A DNA stretch of 64,000 nucleotides from Stercorarius parasiticus (Eukaryota > Chordata > Aves > Charadriiformes > Stercorariidae), in NCBI GenBank assembly GCA_013396915.1, contig VWZL01000809.1:214452-278451 (forward strand), given 5' to 3'. The translations under genes were made by a program, and so were the position numbers. Below the pieces are notes generated by a model that did not search any database, was not told where the DNA came from, and saw only the letters and a list, made by a program, of their open reading frames with translations. Below are positions 23,891-38,183 of the stretch, piece after piece (positions within the stretch are counted from its first letter, which is position 1; every line of letters starts with the position of its first letter).

Positions 23891-25044
23891 CTAGAAAGGG
23901 AAAAATACTTGCTGGATTATAATTTCTTCCACGGGCTGTATCGAGCACAAAGCAGCAGCCAAATCCAGGATGCTGCTGACGTCCCATCAGTTAGTACAAA
24001 CCCAGTGCTAGATGCATCAGCACCCAGCACCGAGCAGGAGGCTGCCCTGCAAGGGTGTGGATAAGCATGTCTTCACTCAAGTATGCCAAGACAAGGCTGG
24101 GTAGCAGTGAAGGTGCCTACAATTCAGAGGCACCCGTGTCTCTGGCTCCAAAAACTGCTCCAACTACCTAAGCCATAAATAAGATGCACTGAGTTTGTGT
24201 CCAAGACGGGGTGCTCTGACAGCTCCTACTGCACCATCAGCTCCCCTTCGTGCAGGGCAGGGACACCCAGGAATGAGACATGGAGAGCTGCACAACCAAG
24301 GGCTTAGGACTTGACTTTACTGAGGTGTTTAGGTGTCTGGCCTCTCTCACTGCACGAGGGATGTCAGAAGTTTCTTCAGCTGCTGCTGGGAAACAAATCC
24401 CCCTCTCCTATTTTTAGCTTGTTTTAAATCTTTGACTGGGATCAGAAGGATCCAGGTCAAAATCACTGGGGTGACATAGTAGCATGACACCCTGACAGGC
24501 AATGTATTTCTGCAATGCAAAGAAGCTTGCGCCAGAAATACTTTCATGGCCACTACATTCTTACATGAGCCACCCTAAAAGGAAAGAAAAATGCAGGCAG
24601 CTTCTCTTTCCTTCTCGCTATCACAATGAACATGTCTCACTGGAGACAGAGACTCCTAAAATATGCACAGCATGCATTTCCTTATTTATGACAAATAAAA
24701 AAAAAAAAAAAAATCAATTTCAAACACAGGCTCAAAGCCATTCTGCTTCGGAGAGATTCAAAGCAGCAGCCCTTTGCAAGGAAAATTACCCTATTCCTTC
24801 CTGCCCCCAGCTGAGACGAAGGTGCGGCTGCAGCAGTATTATAAACTCACTGCTGTATACCAGCACTTGCGTATTTTTTTTCTTGGGTATCAAACTTCCT
24901 TCCCAGTCTCTGAAGGAGACTTCTGGCTGCTCAAGTAGGTCTCAAGATACCAACAATGCAAAGCAGCACCTGCTTTTTAAAAGCTCAAGCAGCCAAAACA
25001 CCTTGGAAAAAGGATCACCGGGACAGATTACAGTAAGTACTTAC
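23891..25044 (-). other. SSH2 intron 6
   Basis: This 1154-bp intron has donor GTAAGT and acceptor TTCTAG. A 17-base A run lies at 24697-24713, with no identifiable retroposon body beside it. Confidence 0.8.
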
Positions 25045-25110
25045 CACATTGCCTGTACAGACACTGGCTTGAATATATGAACCCTGTTATCTGTCGATAC
25101 GCTGAACCCT
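25045..25110 (-). CDS. SSH2: SSH2 coding exon 6
   Basis: This 66-nt exon encodes residues 140-160, GFSVSTDNRVHIFKPVSVQA M, with split codons for Gly139 and Trp161. The motif RVHIFKPVSVQAMW is highly conserved across Slingshots. The acceptor CTGCAG and donor TG|GTAAGT are strong. Its length is a multiple of three. Confidence 0.95.
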
Positions 25111-25893
25111 CTGCAGAGAGGAAAAAAAAGCCCAGTAAAAATGTGTCCCAAAAGCAACTTTTCAGTTAATAACTGATAGTTTGTAGCACGTTAGAACAGC
25201 GAAGGAGTAGCCCTATGCATACACTGCTGAGTTCAGCTAGCAAACAGATCAAAATAGCGCGCTAAAAGCTCTAAAGATAACTTTTTAAAGCAGCTGCTGT
25301 TTGGGAACGAAACTAAGACAGTGGGACAGTGCTGGGCTGTGCTGTTTACCTTGGCAACACAAATTCAGTGCCACAGCTGGGAGCAACAGAGTCCAGCTAA
25401 AGTGATCCTGAGGCAGCTACCAAGGAAAGAAAAGTCATTCCACGCACTGCACTGGAGAGCCTTTGTAACTGGCACAAACAGGAGTCTGCAAGTCAGGTGT
25501 CTATTTGGCAGAGAAACATCATTCTTATTCTATGTTCAGCCGAACGCTGCCTGCTGCAAGCATGATGGAGGAACACATAATAGGATCCCTTTAAGGAGCT
25601 TTCACTACACACCCACTCACCAGTAAAAGCTCCTTTACTCCAGCTTAAACACACACACGAGCCACTGTGTCAGTGCGTGTTTATTCACAGATAAGTCAAT
25701 TATTGGTGTTCCCTGCCACAACCACTGTGATTTAGGACCTTTGAGTCGACTAACCCGATACAGGTGGACAGCAGGAGGTCTGCTGGACCCGTTAGGGCTC
25801 TGCAGTCACTTGAATCCTTCTCCATACACTGTGCTGTAAACTAACACACAGAGACCCTCTGCTATTGACCTAGAACATCCAAAAAAGACTCAC
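25111..25893 (-). other. SSH2 intron 5
   Basis: This 783-bp intron has donor GTGAGT and acceptor CTGCAG. No other feature was seen. Confidence 0.85.
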
Positions 25894-25962
25894 CCATCCC
25901 CGTCCAGGTGGATCAAGGTGTCACTCCACAGCGGCAGCACCAAGCCCATTGTACAAGTGCTA
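25894..25962 (-). CDS. SSH2: SSH2 coding exon 5
   Basis: This 69-nt exon encodes residues 117-138, STCTMGLVLPLWSDTLIHL then DGD, with split Ser116 and Gly139. Joined to exon 6 it yields the family signature LDGDGGFSV. The acceptor is CTACAG and the donor GATGG|GTGAGT. Confidence 0.95.
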
Positions 25963-28346
25963 CTGTAGTAAGAAAGAGAAGGTCAGCCCATCTCCTACAG
26001 CACCACGCTATTATTTAATTTCACTGCAGCAATGGCTGCAGGTGTTTGCACTCATTAGAAACAAAATGAAAAGATCCCACTGCTGCTTCGGGGACAAACA
26101 GAGCCAGTGCTGTTCTACAGGTGTCTGGCAAGGCTCATTAACCAGATACAGGGTACTCTTTCAAGTAAGCTTAAAGGGTTAACGTACACCCAGGAGAAGA
26201 GCAAACAGGATTCAGAAGCAGCAAGCTTTTTGCGGAAGGTCAGAAGGAGCTCACAGTCTTCAGGGAGCTCATGGCTTTCTTTACAGATTAGTCCCTCTCA
26301 GGCTCAAGTGGTTTGGTTCTAGCTCCAATTTTGCAATCCACAGCTTTGTTTTCTTGTTTGTCCCTCAGCCACAGCTGCTGGGAACTGGGAACAGTCTAGT
26401 GTAATAGCAGGGCGACTGGCAGCACGGTAGGTTTACAATCACAGGCTATCACCCCTTTGTTGACTCCTGCCCCTTCTTTGCCCTCCCACACCTCAAGGAT
26501 GAGCACGACAGCCAGCTGAGACAGACACCTCTTGGTGTCTCCTCTCTGCCCTCACAGTCACCTGCTTTCTGTAAGCCAAGCAAAAAGCCAAGTTAAAAGC
26601 AGAAGTCAAGCGATGGAAAAAAAAGCAGGGGCGGGGGAACCCCAACACGACCTGCACCAGGTTGTCAAATGAAAAAGCTGAATCTCATAAAGCTGTAAAA
26701 TTGGTCCATAATCAAAGCAGCATCCTGAAGAATTGGATGCAATTGCCTCCTGCTTTATGCTTTGCACTAACTGCTTTCAAATTTCCACAAGCACTAACAC
26801 CCCCGTCAGTCTCTGCACCTCATGAACAGTGGGGAAAGAGGGCAAGATTCAAGGCTTCAGAGGGTCAGCAGACGCGAAGCACTGTAAACGCACATGCCTC
26901 GGAGCGACTGGTGCCCAGCACAAGGAGACACTGTGGCACGCAGCTATTTCTGTTGACAACATGAGATGAGCTCATGGAAAGATGTGTTTTTAAAAGGCTT
27001 CCCAAGGTGGCCAGGGTATTTTTAGTGACACTGTTCAGCAAGCGCTTATCAGAGACCATAGCAACAAGTCTACATTGAGTTATAAATACCAAGTGGGCTA
27101 GGGGAGGGTGTATCAGACTGACCATCCAGAACCTAAGTAACTCTAGCAGAAAGCTAAAATGACCCCGCTATGTTATTAGAGACTGAATACCAGTGAGCTC
27201 TCAGTTATCAAAGGTGGCTGTGCTGGCGTATCACAGCCAATAGCAAGCTCCAAGCTCACAGCAACCTGCGCAAGGACAAGTTATTCTTACCCTACCGCAA
27301 GAGCATCTTTGAGCTACAGCTGTGCACACATGCACAGGAAGGGAGCCAGGAGCCAGTGGCAGCATCAAGCTGGTCCCCCTTTTTAGCAGGCATCGCTTCA
27401 GCATCCAAATCAAGCCACTTGAAATTAAGCATGGTGGTGGTTGTGATCAGCAGACGGTTTGGAAGGCCATTTCTTAACCTAACAGTTCAAAAAGATTTTG
27501 TAGTGACCCCGCTAACTACCTGAAAGTAATTTCTACTGACTAGGGTAAGTAACAAGACTCATTCCCGTAGCAGTTGCGCTAGAACTAAGCATGTGCGTGA
27601 AACCTTCCAAAATGGTTTGAATATCCAGGTTTTTCTTTCCCTGCATAGGCCAAGACTTACTTATAACCCTTTAAAAAGAGCCATGTGCCTCCATGCCCTC
27701 TCCAAAGTTCCCAGTGTCCTTTTCTAAACTTGAAGCTTCTGCCTGTGAAGCTGCTGGGGGTGCTGCCTCCTGGCTTACAATCAATCCATCAGCAAAAGCT
27801 GCTTCCTAGCCACATTCTGCAGCCTTTTGGAGAGGTCAGCAGCAATTTAAATGAATGAAGCAGAAGTACTAAACCCTGATGACATGCTGATGTCTGAGGA
27901 GAGTACATGTTGTGTGAGATCTGCCATCAGCAACCCCGACATTCCCATCAGGTCCTTCGTGCCATGACCTTGGCAAGGGGCTGCCTGACAGTCACTTTCT
28001 TATTAGCTGCTCTCCTGAACCCTGATGTCCAGCTTCTCTAACCACAGTTTTTATTTTCTTTGCGTCTCCCTGTCTCTGGTGTGCAGATGCAGGGCTTAGG
28101 GACCTCACCATTCAGAGACACTTAAGGGCACTTAAGGTCCTCACACAAGCCTGAGGCTCGGAGCTGTGCTGTTGCCTTCCATTTTCCATCTCCTTTCAAG
28201 AAATAAAAGGGTAATTCTGCATCTCAAGGAAGGTTGCTAGGCTGGGAAATCTGAAGCCATCTATCCCCATAAAGCATGAACACTACAGAATAGTTTCTAC
28301 ACATGGCTGAACACAAAGACTTTTCCCACCTGGACGCTGTGAGTAC
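25963..28346 (-). other. SSH2 intron 4
   Basis: This 2384-bp intron has donor GTACTC (weak) and acceptor CTACAG. No exon or transposon was recognised. Confidence 0.8.
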
Positions 28347-28468
28347 CTGTCATTGGAAGAGAAATCCATTCCTAGGACAATGCTCTCTTCAGTGTCTTGT
28401 CTGCCGTTGGTGGACACTACCACCATGTATCTAGTGCGGTTCTGGTAGGTACTTTCCAGTCTTACAGC
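28347..28468 (-). CDS. SSH2: SSH2 coding exon 4
   Basis: The exon encodes residues 76-115 and two bases of Ser116. The sequence AVRLESTYQNRTRYMVVVST then NGRQDTEESIVLGMDFSSND is nearly identical to human SSH2 as I recall it. It is part of the N-terminal conserved region. The acceptor is CCTTAG and the donor ACAG|GTACTC. Confidence 0.95.
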
Positions 28469-31400
28469 CTAAGGAAAGGAAGAGGAGAGATCAGCAGTGC
28501 AGCCAGCAAAACACACTCTATTACCTTTACAAGCCACCTTTTCATGCTGAGTGACAGGCGCAGAAGCAGCGATGCAGTTTGCACTAGTACGGATTGCCCG
28601 TACTTCTCAGCTGGGTAACCAGCAGAAGAGGGACAAGCGACTTAATCTCTCACACAATGCTTTCCTCAACAGCTGGGATGTTCCTGGTGCCTTTTGCACA
28701 CCTTGCTGCAGGCCTGCTCTGTCCCACCAAGGTTGTGTTTAAGCAGCAGCCTACAAGGCTGGCAGCCAGTCCTCTAACTGGTCCCAGCCTGGTGAGCTTC
28801 ATGGAGCATTACATGTTCAGCAAGACAGATGGGCACTGAACACGCTCTTCACCTCCCAGAGGGCTTTGTCCAAAAAGCTAGGGCTTTCCTTTAAACTACT
28901 GCGTGCTACAACAGCTCCAACAAGACTCTCCACCACCTTTCTAGGCAGCTGGACAGACAACTACGATCTAATTCACATGTGGTTTCCTGATGATCCTTTG
29001 AATTCTTCTAGCAACTTGCCCAGTGGCGAAGCAACCTTATCGCCTTACACCCGGCAGGAAAGATTTCCCTATAAATAAGCTGTACCCATGGTTGGATTCA
29101 GATTGCCCAGAAAAGGTGAAAGGCACCGTGCCTCATTGCTCCTACCATAACCACATGTATCCCAGTACCAAAAGAGAGATCTAGCAGGACTGGAGGATGC
29201 CTGAACTTCACCCCAAGCTCCCCCAAATCAGATACTACCGACTGCATCCAGAAAGCAGCCGTGCAGCTAAGTTGTGAATGTCAGACCAACACTGAAGCTC
29301 CTGAACGGCTACACTGGAGTGTAATGCTCCTCCAGAAGCCACGAGGAAGCGAGAACTAAAGTGACTCCAGCAAATGGCCTTACAGACAGGCTGCTGGTTA
29401 GCAAGGAGCCCAGGGAAGGGAGTCCAGCATTTTAGGTTTTGCTATGAACATCTGCAGTAGGCAGCCTTTACTTGCAACGCTTTCTGGACTCTGTTCCAGG
29501 CCATTAGTAGTTATTTTAGTCACAGGATCCCAACTAGAGAAACTAGGACATCCCTAGAAAGGAAGTGTCTTAATTATGTATACAGAATCTAAACTTTGGA
29601 CAGCCTAATCCAACCCCAAGATGCTGTCTGGCTTCAATGTTTACCTTACTGTTAAATTTGCACTTTGAGCAGGGCCTACAGAGAGCAAACACTGGCAAGA
29701 AGGAGCCGTCACAGCCCAGCCTTGCCCTGTGCTGCGACCTGCCTGCTGCGGCGGGACCCAGTTGCAGAATTCCTCGTGACCCAGTGAGGCTCAAAGTGGT
29801 GTTTGACATCCTTCACAAGCTGAACCTGAACTCCTCAAACACCAGCAGCCTTCCGGAGCCACTGCTTGGTAGACACTTCTTGGTGGCCTCAGAAAGCCCG
29901 GTTTAAACAGTTATTTCATCCTTAAAAAAGCCTCACAAAATTACTATTGTGTGGGATCTCTCAGGAGTAGGCTGCTTTTCCCAATATGCTCCTTTAGTTC
30001 TTTCTAACTTGGTCTTGAGGCCAGAATGGCACCTCTTTGCTCAGAGGAAGCCCCCTCTGAACTCCTCACACCTCGCTCATCCACTAGCCAGTAAGTCTCG
30101 GCCACAAGATGTGGCAGAGTCCACAACAAAGGTTAAAACAGCACACGGCAGCTAAAACACAGCTCACTATTTCACCGGAGTGCTCTATCGCAGGAAACTA
30201 TGCTGAGAGCGGCAGGAAAAGCTTCCCAGTGGCGTTGCAGGAGCAGCAGCTCTAGTGATGGGGGTGGAATAGCAAGTGCAGGCAGGAGACTGTGTTGACT
30301 GCATCTTCTAGACTTGTCCAATGGGACCAAAGACTAACAGAAACTACCCAAATGCTGATGCCAGCAGACAGACGTGCTCCATACAGCAAGAGACTGTGCC
30401 CCACCCCATCTCTTTAGGATAAGTCATGCTAAAACCAGCCTTATTTTCCTTCTTGCTCCTTGAGTCACTGGGATTCCTTTGGAAACACGGAGGATCAAAG
30501 TGGTCAGGCCTTCAAGGTGTGAATTCTGCCAAAGACGACTGTTTCTACAACTAACCACTTGTAGCAAAACAGAAAGAGTGCTCTTCAACCTAGAAGAGCA
30601 AGCAATCACCAAGGTCTTGGCGGTTAAAGTTATTATCTACATTAGGAACCAAACCTCAAACAGACACAAAGACTTGCCTAAAACGGGAGCAGGCAGACAA
30701 CAGCTGCCCTGTGTCCTGGGCATCCACACATGAGCTCTGTTCTGCTTCTCTTGAGGACAGTCCAGCAGCAAGAAGATTAAGATAATCTAACTTACTTTGC
30801 TAAACCAATTTGGCTAGCAGTAATGGGAAGCATGGTCTTAATGCAAGACCCTTTAGAACATGGCTAGACAAACAGCGGGCAAAGGTCACCTAGCTTCAAG
30901 TCACTGGGGTGGGATTTCCAGAGGACCAATTAAGAGAAACAGGGCATGGGCTTATCGTGGCTCTCTAGATCCAACACTTAGATGCTTACCACAAAGAACC
31001 ATGACTGGAGCAGATAACGTGTTTTGATAAATTTACTAGAATAATAAAGCAGCAAATTTGGCATTCTAAACCAGCCAACCTCAAGAGTTACTACTAGTGC
31101 TCCAACACGCCCATCAAATCACAAATTACGTCTCTAACCTTTTCATTAAGCTCTAGTTCATACGCTTACCCAACAGGAGGAGTAAGTGGTCTGATGCCTT
31201 GAGGGAGGATGGCCTAACTTCAGGGACTGTGATGAGATGGAAGGTTCTTTTTCAACAGCTCATCTACATAGAACTACCTTTCTCCTCAATTTGTGGAGTT
31301 TATTTACAGCCTGCTCATGAACAAGAAGATCTCTGTAGTCCTTTCAGCACCAGCAACACTTTTCTTAGTTTTAGGCTCACCTAAACACAAGCCAGCTTTA

Positions 31401-33192
31401 TCTTCTGCTGCATTCCCGTTTCGTCAGAAGTGTGATGTGGTTATCTTACCAGCCCTTATGAACAGCACATTCCAAGAGGTAAGTTCATGCTGACCTTTCA
31501 TCTTTTTCATGCTACACGACAGTAGGTGTCTCACACAAGAACACGTTTCTCATTGGGATATTTGATTTGAAGACAAAAAAGGTGCCCAACTTTCTGAAGT
31601 CTTTTCTATTGAAGAAGTGAACAAGTCCTTGCTCTGTTAAGCTACAGCAATACGGTCCATCAGTTTGTAAACTTTTAACTCATTTTCTCTCTCCTTCCTA
31701 CTGCTCTTACACTGGTACCATTGCTCTAATCCTGCTTTCATGGAAGGCTAAAAAACTCTGCCAATAGCTTCAACAGAAGCAAGAGTTGTTCCAAATTTTA
31801 AGTGTAGGTTTATAGAGGATTAGATTCCTCCGCTGCCCTCTGAGCTGTGAAGTCTGCCCTCCGAATGACAGCAGCCAACACAAGAAGAGAATGCATTTCG
31901 CTCAGTACTGTTTATATTTCAAATCTCATTTGTATTTACTATTTTATGAGAGAGTCTATTGCAGCTCTGCACACCCATCGTTCGTCAAGAATCAATTAAA
32001 TTCAAGTAGACTATCGAACTTAACCTCACGCAAGATTTCAGCATTCCAAATGTAGCTCAGAACAAAAGGGTTTATGTCTCAGCCCACAAAGTCCTTATTC
32101 AGCTGTTAAGGCTAATTTGTCCCAAATCACACAATGTAGCCAGTGATATTGCTGAACAATGACTTGTTCAATAGCTTCCAATGTTCTAACCCTGGCTCAG
32201 ATTCTGAAAAGCATTGAGAACCCCCATTCCCATCACTTTCACCGAAATTTCAATGACAGCAAGGTGTGCCTGACAAGGATTAGGAGTAGGTCCTTCAGTT
32301 TGCATACGGCAAATTACTTTTGGTGGTCACTTTTAAAGTTAGAGCATTCTATAGTAATCTTGGCTGTTTCCTAGCTATACACATAAGATCAGTCTGGCTC
32401 CAGCACAGCTCATGAGGATTCAGCAAGCTGGAGGTGCCAGAATAACACTTCTGATGCTGGGCATACATTGCTAAGAAGCACCAAGACAAAACAGGAAACT
32501 TCAGGCTACTGAGTGAGGAGAGATGCAGATACACTCAGTCGTGCCTGACCTTGTAGAGCACTTCAATATTTCCTAGACAAATTCCTGACTGCTCTTCTTT
32601 GGCTTCTGGAGGTCTTTAGAACAGCATTATCAATGCTTTAAACAGCAATACCTAACTTTCATTACATCACCATAGGACGTAACAATCCAGAAGAGTAGAA
32701 AGACGAGGTTCAATATAGGCGCATATCTAACATGGGGATCCTACATGCTCCTTCCTGATGAGCCATGGCCTATTGGGATGCCATGAGTTAGGAGAGCAGA
32801 GTGAGAAACGCGAATGAACTAACATGGAAGGGCAGGTGTTCACGCTGGTCAGACGTAAGTTACCTACTCTTGATTTAAACAGGATACCAAGCTAATTTAC
32901 CCAGCCTCTCTGGCAACAGTTACAGTACTTTTTGAGAGTGTAAGTACTCAGTACTTGGTTCAAAGCAGTCTTCTAGCCATACAATTTCTCTCACTGAACA
33001 ACCAAATAAGCAGGCCTTTCATAATTAGCTGCTTTTCTACCTTTGTGGTTGCAAAGAAGACTCCCCAAACCCGCTGATGAAATCACTCAAACATACACAC
33101 ACCACTGCTTTCATGAGTTACACAGGTGTATTTGTCAAGCAGAACTTAACCTTTATATTCGTTAACAGCAGATAAGCAAAAAGCCAGCCTAC
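28469..33192 (-). other. SSH2 intron 3
   Basis: This 4724-bp intron has donor GTAGGC and acceptor CCTTAG. No coding exon or known repeat family was seen. Confidence 0.8.
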
Positions 33193-33257
33193 CAGTCTGA
33201 TGTTGTCTTCTGGGCGGAGCAGTATGAACATGGCCTGCAGGTGCTGCTGGAGATCCC
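33193..33257 (-). CDS. SSH2: SSH2 coding exon 3
   Basis: This 65-nt exon supplies two bases of Gly54 and residues 55-75, DLQQHLQAMFILLRPEDNIR L. The HLQAMFILLRPEDNIRLAVRL block across the exon 3/4 joint is a strong family marker. The acceptor is CTACAG and the donor CTG|GTAGGC. Confidence 0.95.
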
Positions 33258-36200
33258 CTGTAGGCAAGAGGGAAAGGTGAATGCACAAAAATAGCTTTAA
33301 ATCACAGGCAAGTTCCCGGGTGACCAGCCAGAGCAAATGTCCACCAAGAAACCTGACACGTCACTGTGAGCGTTGTCACTTCCGCCCACTCAGAGATGAC
33401 AAAACTCCATCCCTTTGGAGTCAGCTGCTCTTTGCTCCATGTGCTCACCTGTTCCCACCTCACCATACTCTCTCTTGCTAAATCCTGTTATCTTTTCAAT
33501 AGGAATAAAAAGTTATTTCAGTACTCTTTGTTCCTTTAAAAGACAAGGCAAACTAGGTAGAAATGGACCCCACCCCACGGTTCAACACCTCACTCTACCA
33601 TGTGCTTCAAATCAGGAATCTGCCTTCTTTTTTTTTTACACCAACTTATTACTTAGTGCAGAACGACTACCTAGATAAAAGTATCCCCTTTGAAGTGAGA
33701 TTTAGTCTCATGTTAGAGCAGCACATGTCCACGTTTGCTGATGTACCAACCCCACCCAAAAGCAGCTAAGAATTGCCTCATGAAAAAATCAAGCACCTAC
33801 AACTTTTCCTAGAAAACGCTTGCTACGCTTTAACTGTGAGGCTGAGGAAAACGGAGAGGGGGGAAAAAAAAAAAGCACAGTCACGCAGTAACTTTAAAGT
33901 CTTCTTAAAAAGAGCTGAGTGTTCCAGGTTCCTAAAGCATCAAGCATTTGAAAGATAAGCGAGATGCCTTCCTGCTGGTACCATTGCACTGACTTCTCAG
34001 CGCTACTCCCTGGCCCAGAGAGAGCCAAGAGCTCCTCTGCTAAGCAAGCACATTACCTTCTGAGCGTCAGCAAGCACTAACACCTCCAGCAACGGGCTGT
34101 TTTTTCAGTCACTACCTGGAAAGTTCATCTGTGTTCCCAGGAAGGAGAGTGCAAGGCTGCCAGGTGGGTGGCACAGAACGGGAAGAAGAGGAGCCTTTGC
34201 TCTTCCACCCTCTCCCACTCCCCCACAGACGGGAAGCTCAGTTTAGGCAACACTACAGGGAAGAGCACAAATGCCAGAGCAAGTATTCAGCACAAGTGGC
34301 TACGAGAGCATTTTTGAGGAAGGTGGACTAACCTTCCTGATCTCCCTTTCTAATTCATCGGAGGTGCTAGAATCCGTGCTATTTCATGGACTTTTAAAAA
34401 TAAGGGAACCTTGGGCCTGAAGCAACATGCAGAAGTGCCACGTAAGGGAAGGGGAAGAAAGGAAATGCTGCCCAGTGAGAGCTTGGTACCCAGTTTCCAA
34501 ATGATTTTTATAGCTGGTGAGGAGCAGGGCTGAAGGGCTGCCTGTCTCCTGGTGGGACAGAGGCAAGCTTGTGTGGAGCGGGCTGTGCAGGACACACTGC
34601 ATTCCCTGCTCTCCTCTTTCTTCCTCCTCAAAACACATTTCAGCATATGGAGAGCGAGTCAATGCCCCGGGACTGCATTTTTAACTGGGGGTGGGAAAAA
34701 TTGAGGTATTCTGCAGTGTGCTAGGGAAGTCACATACAAAGTACCAGCGGTGACAAGCACCTGAGGCTGCTTCCTGCCCAAGGACGTTGTTCCCAGCACT
34801 GGAGGGGCTGGCATGTGCCTCCCTGCACGGAGATAGGCAACACAGGAAAGGTCAGCTCATCCATCGGATGCTTGTCCTCCCAGGGGTGCTGTGGGGGACA
34901 GGATTTCCCCACGTCAACACCAGTGCAAAATCCTGGCAATGCTGCTCAGTTCCAGCAAGTTTCAGTTGCTAGTGTGGTGGGAATCACCGAGAACTGGACT
35001 CAACAGGCAAAGGTCCCTCTGCCTCAGGTGGCACCTCCTGCCCACAGCCTGGAAGAGCCCAGCAAGTATTTGACTCACGAGGCATTCATGTGTCTCAGCT
35101 CGAAACGCAAGATGCTTCATCTCAGGTTTTCCCTCCCCAAAGAGTAACAGTTCCCATCTATTGATGCCAGTAATTCAACATCAGGAACCAGTTTAAGAGG
35201 TGCAGGTTCCAGAGTTTAAAAAAACAAACACCACCAGGACTACTGGGTTATCTGAATACTTAAAAAAGGGAGGAAGTTTCTAAGACAACCCTCTCTGCAA
35301 GGCTCAGGCAAGGAGCTCCACCATCCCTCATCCTCAAAAAGTTTATTGCACTCCTCTCTGTTCCCCAGCCCGCCCTGCCAGCCTCGGGAGCTCCATAGCT
35401 GGAAAGTAAAGTATTGCTTCCTTGGCCAGCTTTAATTGACTTGCAGCATTTCCAGCCCCAAACACACAAGGCATTTTTGTAAGCTTCCTGGATTAAGAAA
35501 AAGCAAAGGGAAGGTTTTAACATGCCAGAATCGGCACAAAGATATCACATCCTGTCCTATGTAGAGCTGTCGGCTTCACTGGCATTCGTGGCACGACTGC
35601 TGCTTCCTATCACATTGTCCAGCAACCAGCAGATGCTTTTGTTTCCTTGGAGCTGGCAGGGGAGGTGCAAAGCACCAGCTAGGGCGGGATCTTAAAAGTG
35701 ATTTACAGTATTCCAGAGATGGCAAAAGCCCCAGAAAAGCTGCATCCTTCTCTGGCTTCCAGCGTTGTTGGAGTGCAAAAGCAAGCCCACCAGCCCAAGG
35801 AACAAAGCCCGTTTGCCAGGTGGCACAGGGTGCAGGACCGCCCAGTGAGAGAGAGAGCATGGACAGCTGGTACCTTATCTAGTCGATCTGCCAACTAGTT
35901 GATTTCCATTGCTGAAGCCGATACGATTAAAGAAATGGGTGTGGGCATTAATTATTTCCTGTTATGCATTTACTCTTTATGCTGCATTCTAGCACTTCTG
36001 GTGAATTAGAAAGGCAGGTCAGAAAGGTTAGTCCACCTTCCTAGAAAATGCTCTCATAGCCACTTGAAACACTATTGCATCCATAGGCAGCAATTTCACA
36101 CTGGAAAGTTATGTCGGCTCTCCACCCCCCTTCTAATTTTGTGTGCCAGAGATAAGTCACAACACACGCATGGGAATGAAAGTTGAGCACGGATTACCAG

Positions 36201-38079
36201 AGTCCAAGAAAGGAGACCGTTTTCTTTGCCACACGCCCTGCCAATGACTGGCTCACCCCTCAGAGCCACACTCTCTACATCACTGTTTTAATTTTGGTGG
36301 CACAGATGTTTTCCTCAAGAAGGTGACACATAGATCCCATGGTGTCCGGTGTGCTGGTATATACTGTACTTTAGAACAGTTCACAGAAAAGATGGTGCAC
36401 ACTCATACAAAGGTCTCTTTTCAGTGAAATCTCCAAGCACCATAAAAATATACTACACCGTCCACATCACTTGACAAGCAGGGAAACTGAGGAAAGGACA
36501 AGTCCTGATGTCCCATTAAATCTCATCCCATAAGCTGAAGAGACAGGAATAAAAAACATCTTCTAAGGACAAAAATCCCATCCCTTAGGCATGCCAGCCT
36601 CTTACATACAAAACATCTTTCTGTAAGCAATTACAACACACCAGATTTGCTTTCTTGGCAACCTGGCTTCTAAAAGCTCTGGGCTGATCAGACAAGCGAC
36701 TGTTTTCCACCAAGGTCTCCAGAACTCATGTAAGTCAGCTGTAGGCAAGCAGATGAGGCAGCAAGAGAGACGCAGAGGCGTCTGCGCTGCCTTGCATGGG
36801 TTCACGAGGAAAACCCCATCCAGCGGGTCCCTCTGCAAGGCAAAGCCAAGACAGCAACTGACCTGGGCTTCAGTTGCGCAGGGACTTTGGAGAGAATAAA
36901 ACCCAAGATCGGTCAAGATAAGATAAACTTTTAAAAGACTGCAGACTCTGCTTTCATGCTGAAGACCATTTCACTTCAGTCTCAACCAGAAGGGCCAGCT
37001 TTAAATTAACTTTCAGAACAATTTATTTTCTTTTGGTAAGTGGTAATTAATGCATCTCATTCAAAGCAATTTGGGTACTGCTTGTAGCATGTCTGAGTGG
37101 AAGTATATAATTAATTGCCTTTTGACTTAAGCTCTTTCTATCAAGATGTTTGTAAACAGATTTTGAGGTGGACCAGTCATCAGGTAGGTAACTCTGCCGG
37201 ATGTAGATCTGGATGACAGTCGGATGGTATCAAAGTACAAAGAAATCTACACCTGGAACCAAACCAAATCACCTTTTGGTGGGCACTTTTTGGCAAAGTT
37301 AGTTGCCTCCAGCCTCTATTCTGTCTCTGTCCCATATGCAAAAGCCTGAAGGTCTCAATGTTGTTTTTTTCCTGCTGAGATTGTTTAATGGAAGGGAAAA
37401 CCCCCACACTATGTGATCCCTGTAAAACACCATCAGTGAATAAGCACCATATACACAATGAAAAACAACCTACCCTGAAATGTTTGCCTTTCATTATTCA
37501 GACTGACTTTTCAAACAGAGTCAAAGCAAAAACACAAATCAAACTTTCAGCAGATAAAGGGGGCGGAATTATAACTGACTCATATTATTCACTCTGCTCA
37601 CATGTCTGAAAAGTCACACTGGCTTTGCTCAGAGGTTTCTCCACCAACACGTAGAGGTAAGTCTCCTCCCTTTCTTCCATCATAACCGGTTACTTTCAGA
37701 TCAGGAAGTTCAATTACTCATCCCTTATCATAACCTCCAGTTTCCCAGTGCAATGCATGAAGGTTTTGATGGCAGTCCTCCAGCTTTTCTCTGATACAAA
37801 AATTACAGGATGATATTGTGGGGGACAGTTGTTCTCAGTTCTTCCTGATGTCATGATTGCTGCCCTGATGTCACTCAATTGTTTGATTTCGCAGGTTAAA
37901 CAAGAGAGTACTGAAACCTTTTTTCTACCAGCATTAAATATGGCAGTCTTGAGACTGGCAGGTCTCACTTTAATACACGCCTGGTGTAAACAGAAATGTG
38001 TGTCATCGGGTGAGACCGAACTCAAGAAAGGTGGACTGGGAAACAAGAGAAGCCCCAGCAGTCAGATGCAACATGTTAC
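33258..38079 (-). other. SSH2 intron 2
   Basis: This 4822-bp intron has donor GTAACA and acceptor CTACAG. Nothing else could be supported. Confidence 0.8.
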
Positions 38080-38183
38080 CTGCATGCTTGTTGCGCCTGT
38101 GACTGATCCTGGGAGTAGACGACCCATTTCCTCGCGGCAGGAAGAGAGCGGCACCTTTCACAGTGAGGAAGCTTTCGCTGATG
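38080..38183 (-). CDS. SSH2: SSH2 coding exon 2, shared by N-terminal forms
   Basis: This 104-nt exon encodes the last base of Leu19, residues 20-53 and one base of Gly54. ISESFLTVKGAALFLPRGNG followed by SSTPRISHRRNKHA is the first block common to the alternative N-terminal forms. In the human reference form it follows a different 36-residue start. The acceptor is TTGTAG and the donor GCAG|GTAACA. The incoming phase needs two bases from the upstream exon, which exon 1 at 58409-58464 provides. Confidence 0.95.

Noticed and set aside
24697..24713. Poly(A) runs in introns as tails of retroposons or processed pseudogenes
   Set aside because: No adjacent gene-like body or target-site duplication could be recognised at this or the other A/T runs.
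27875..27960. C-box-like TGATGA with CTGA nearby, a possible box C/D snoRNA in intron 4
   Set aside because: It lies on the strand opposite to SSH2, and I could not find terminal stems or the full C/D'/C'/D order.
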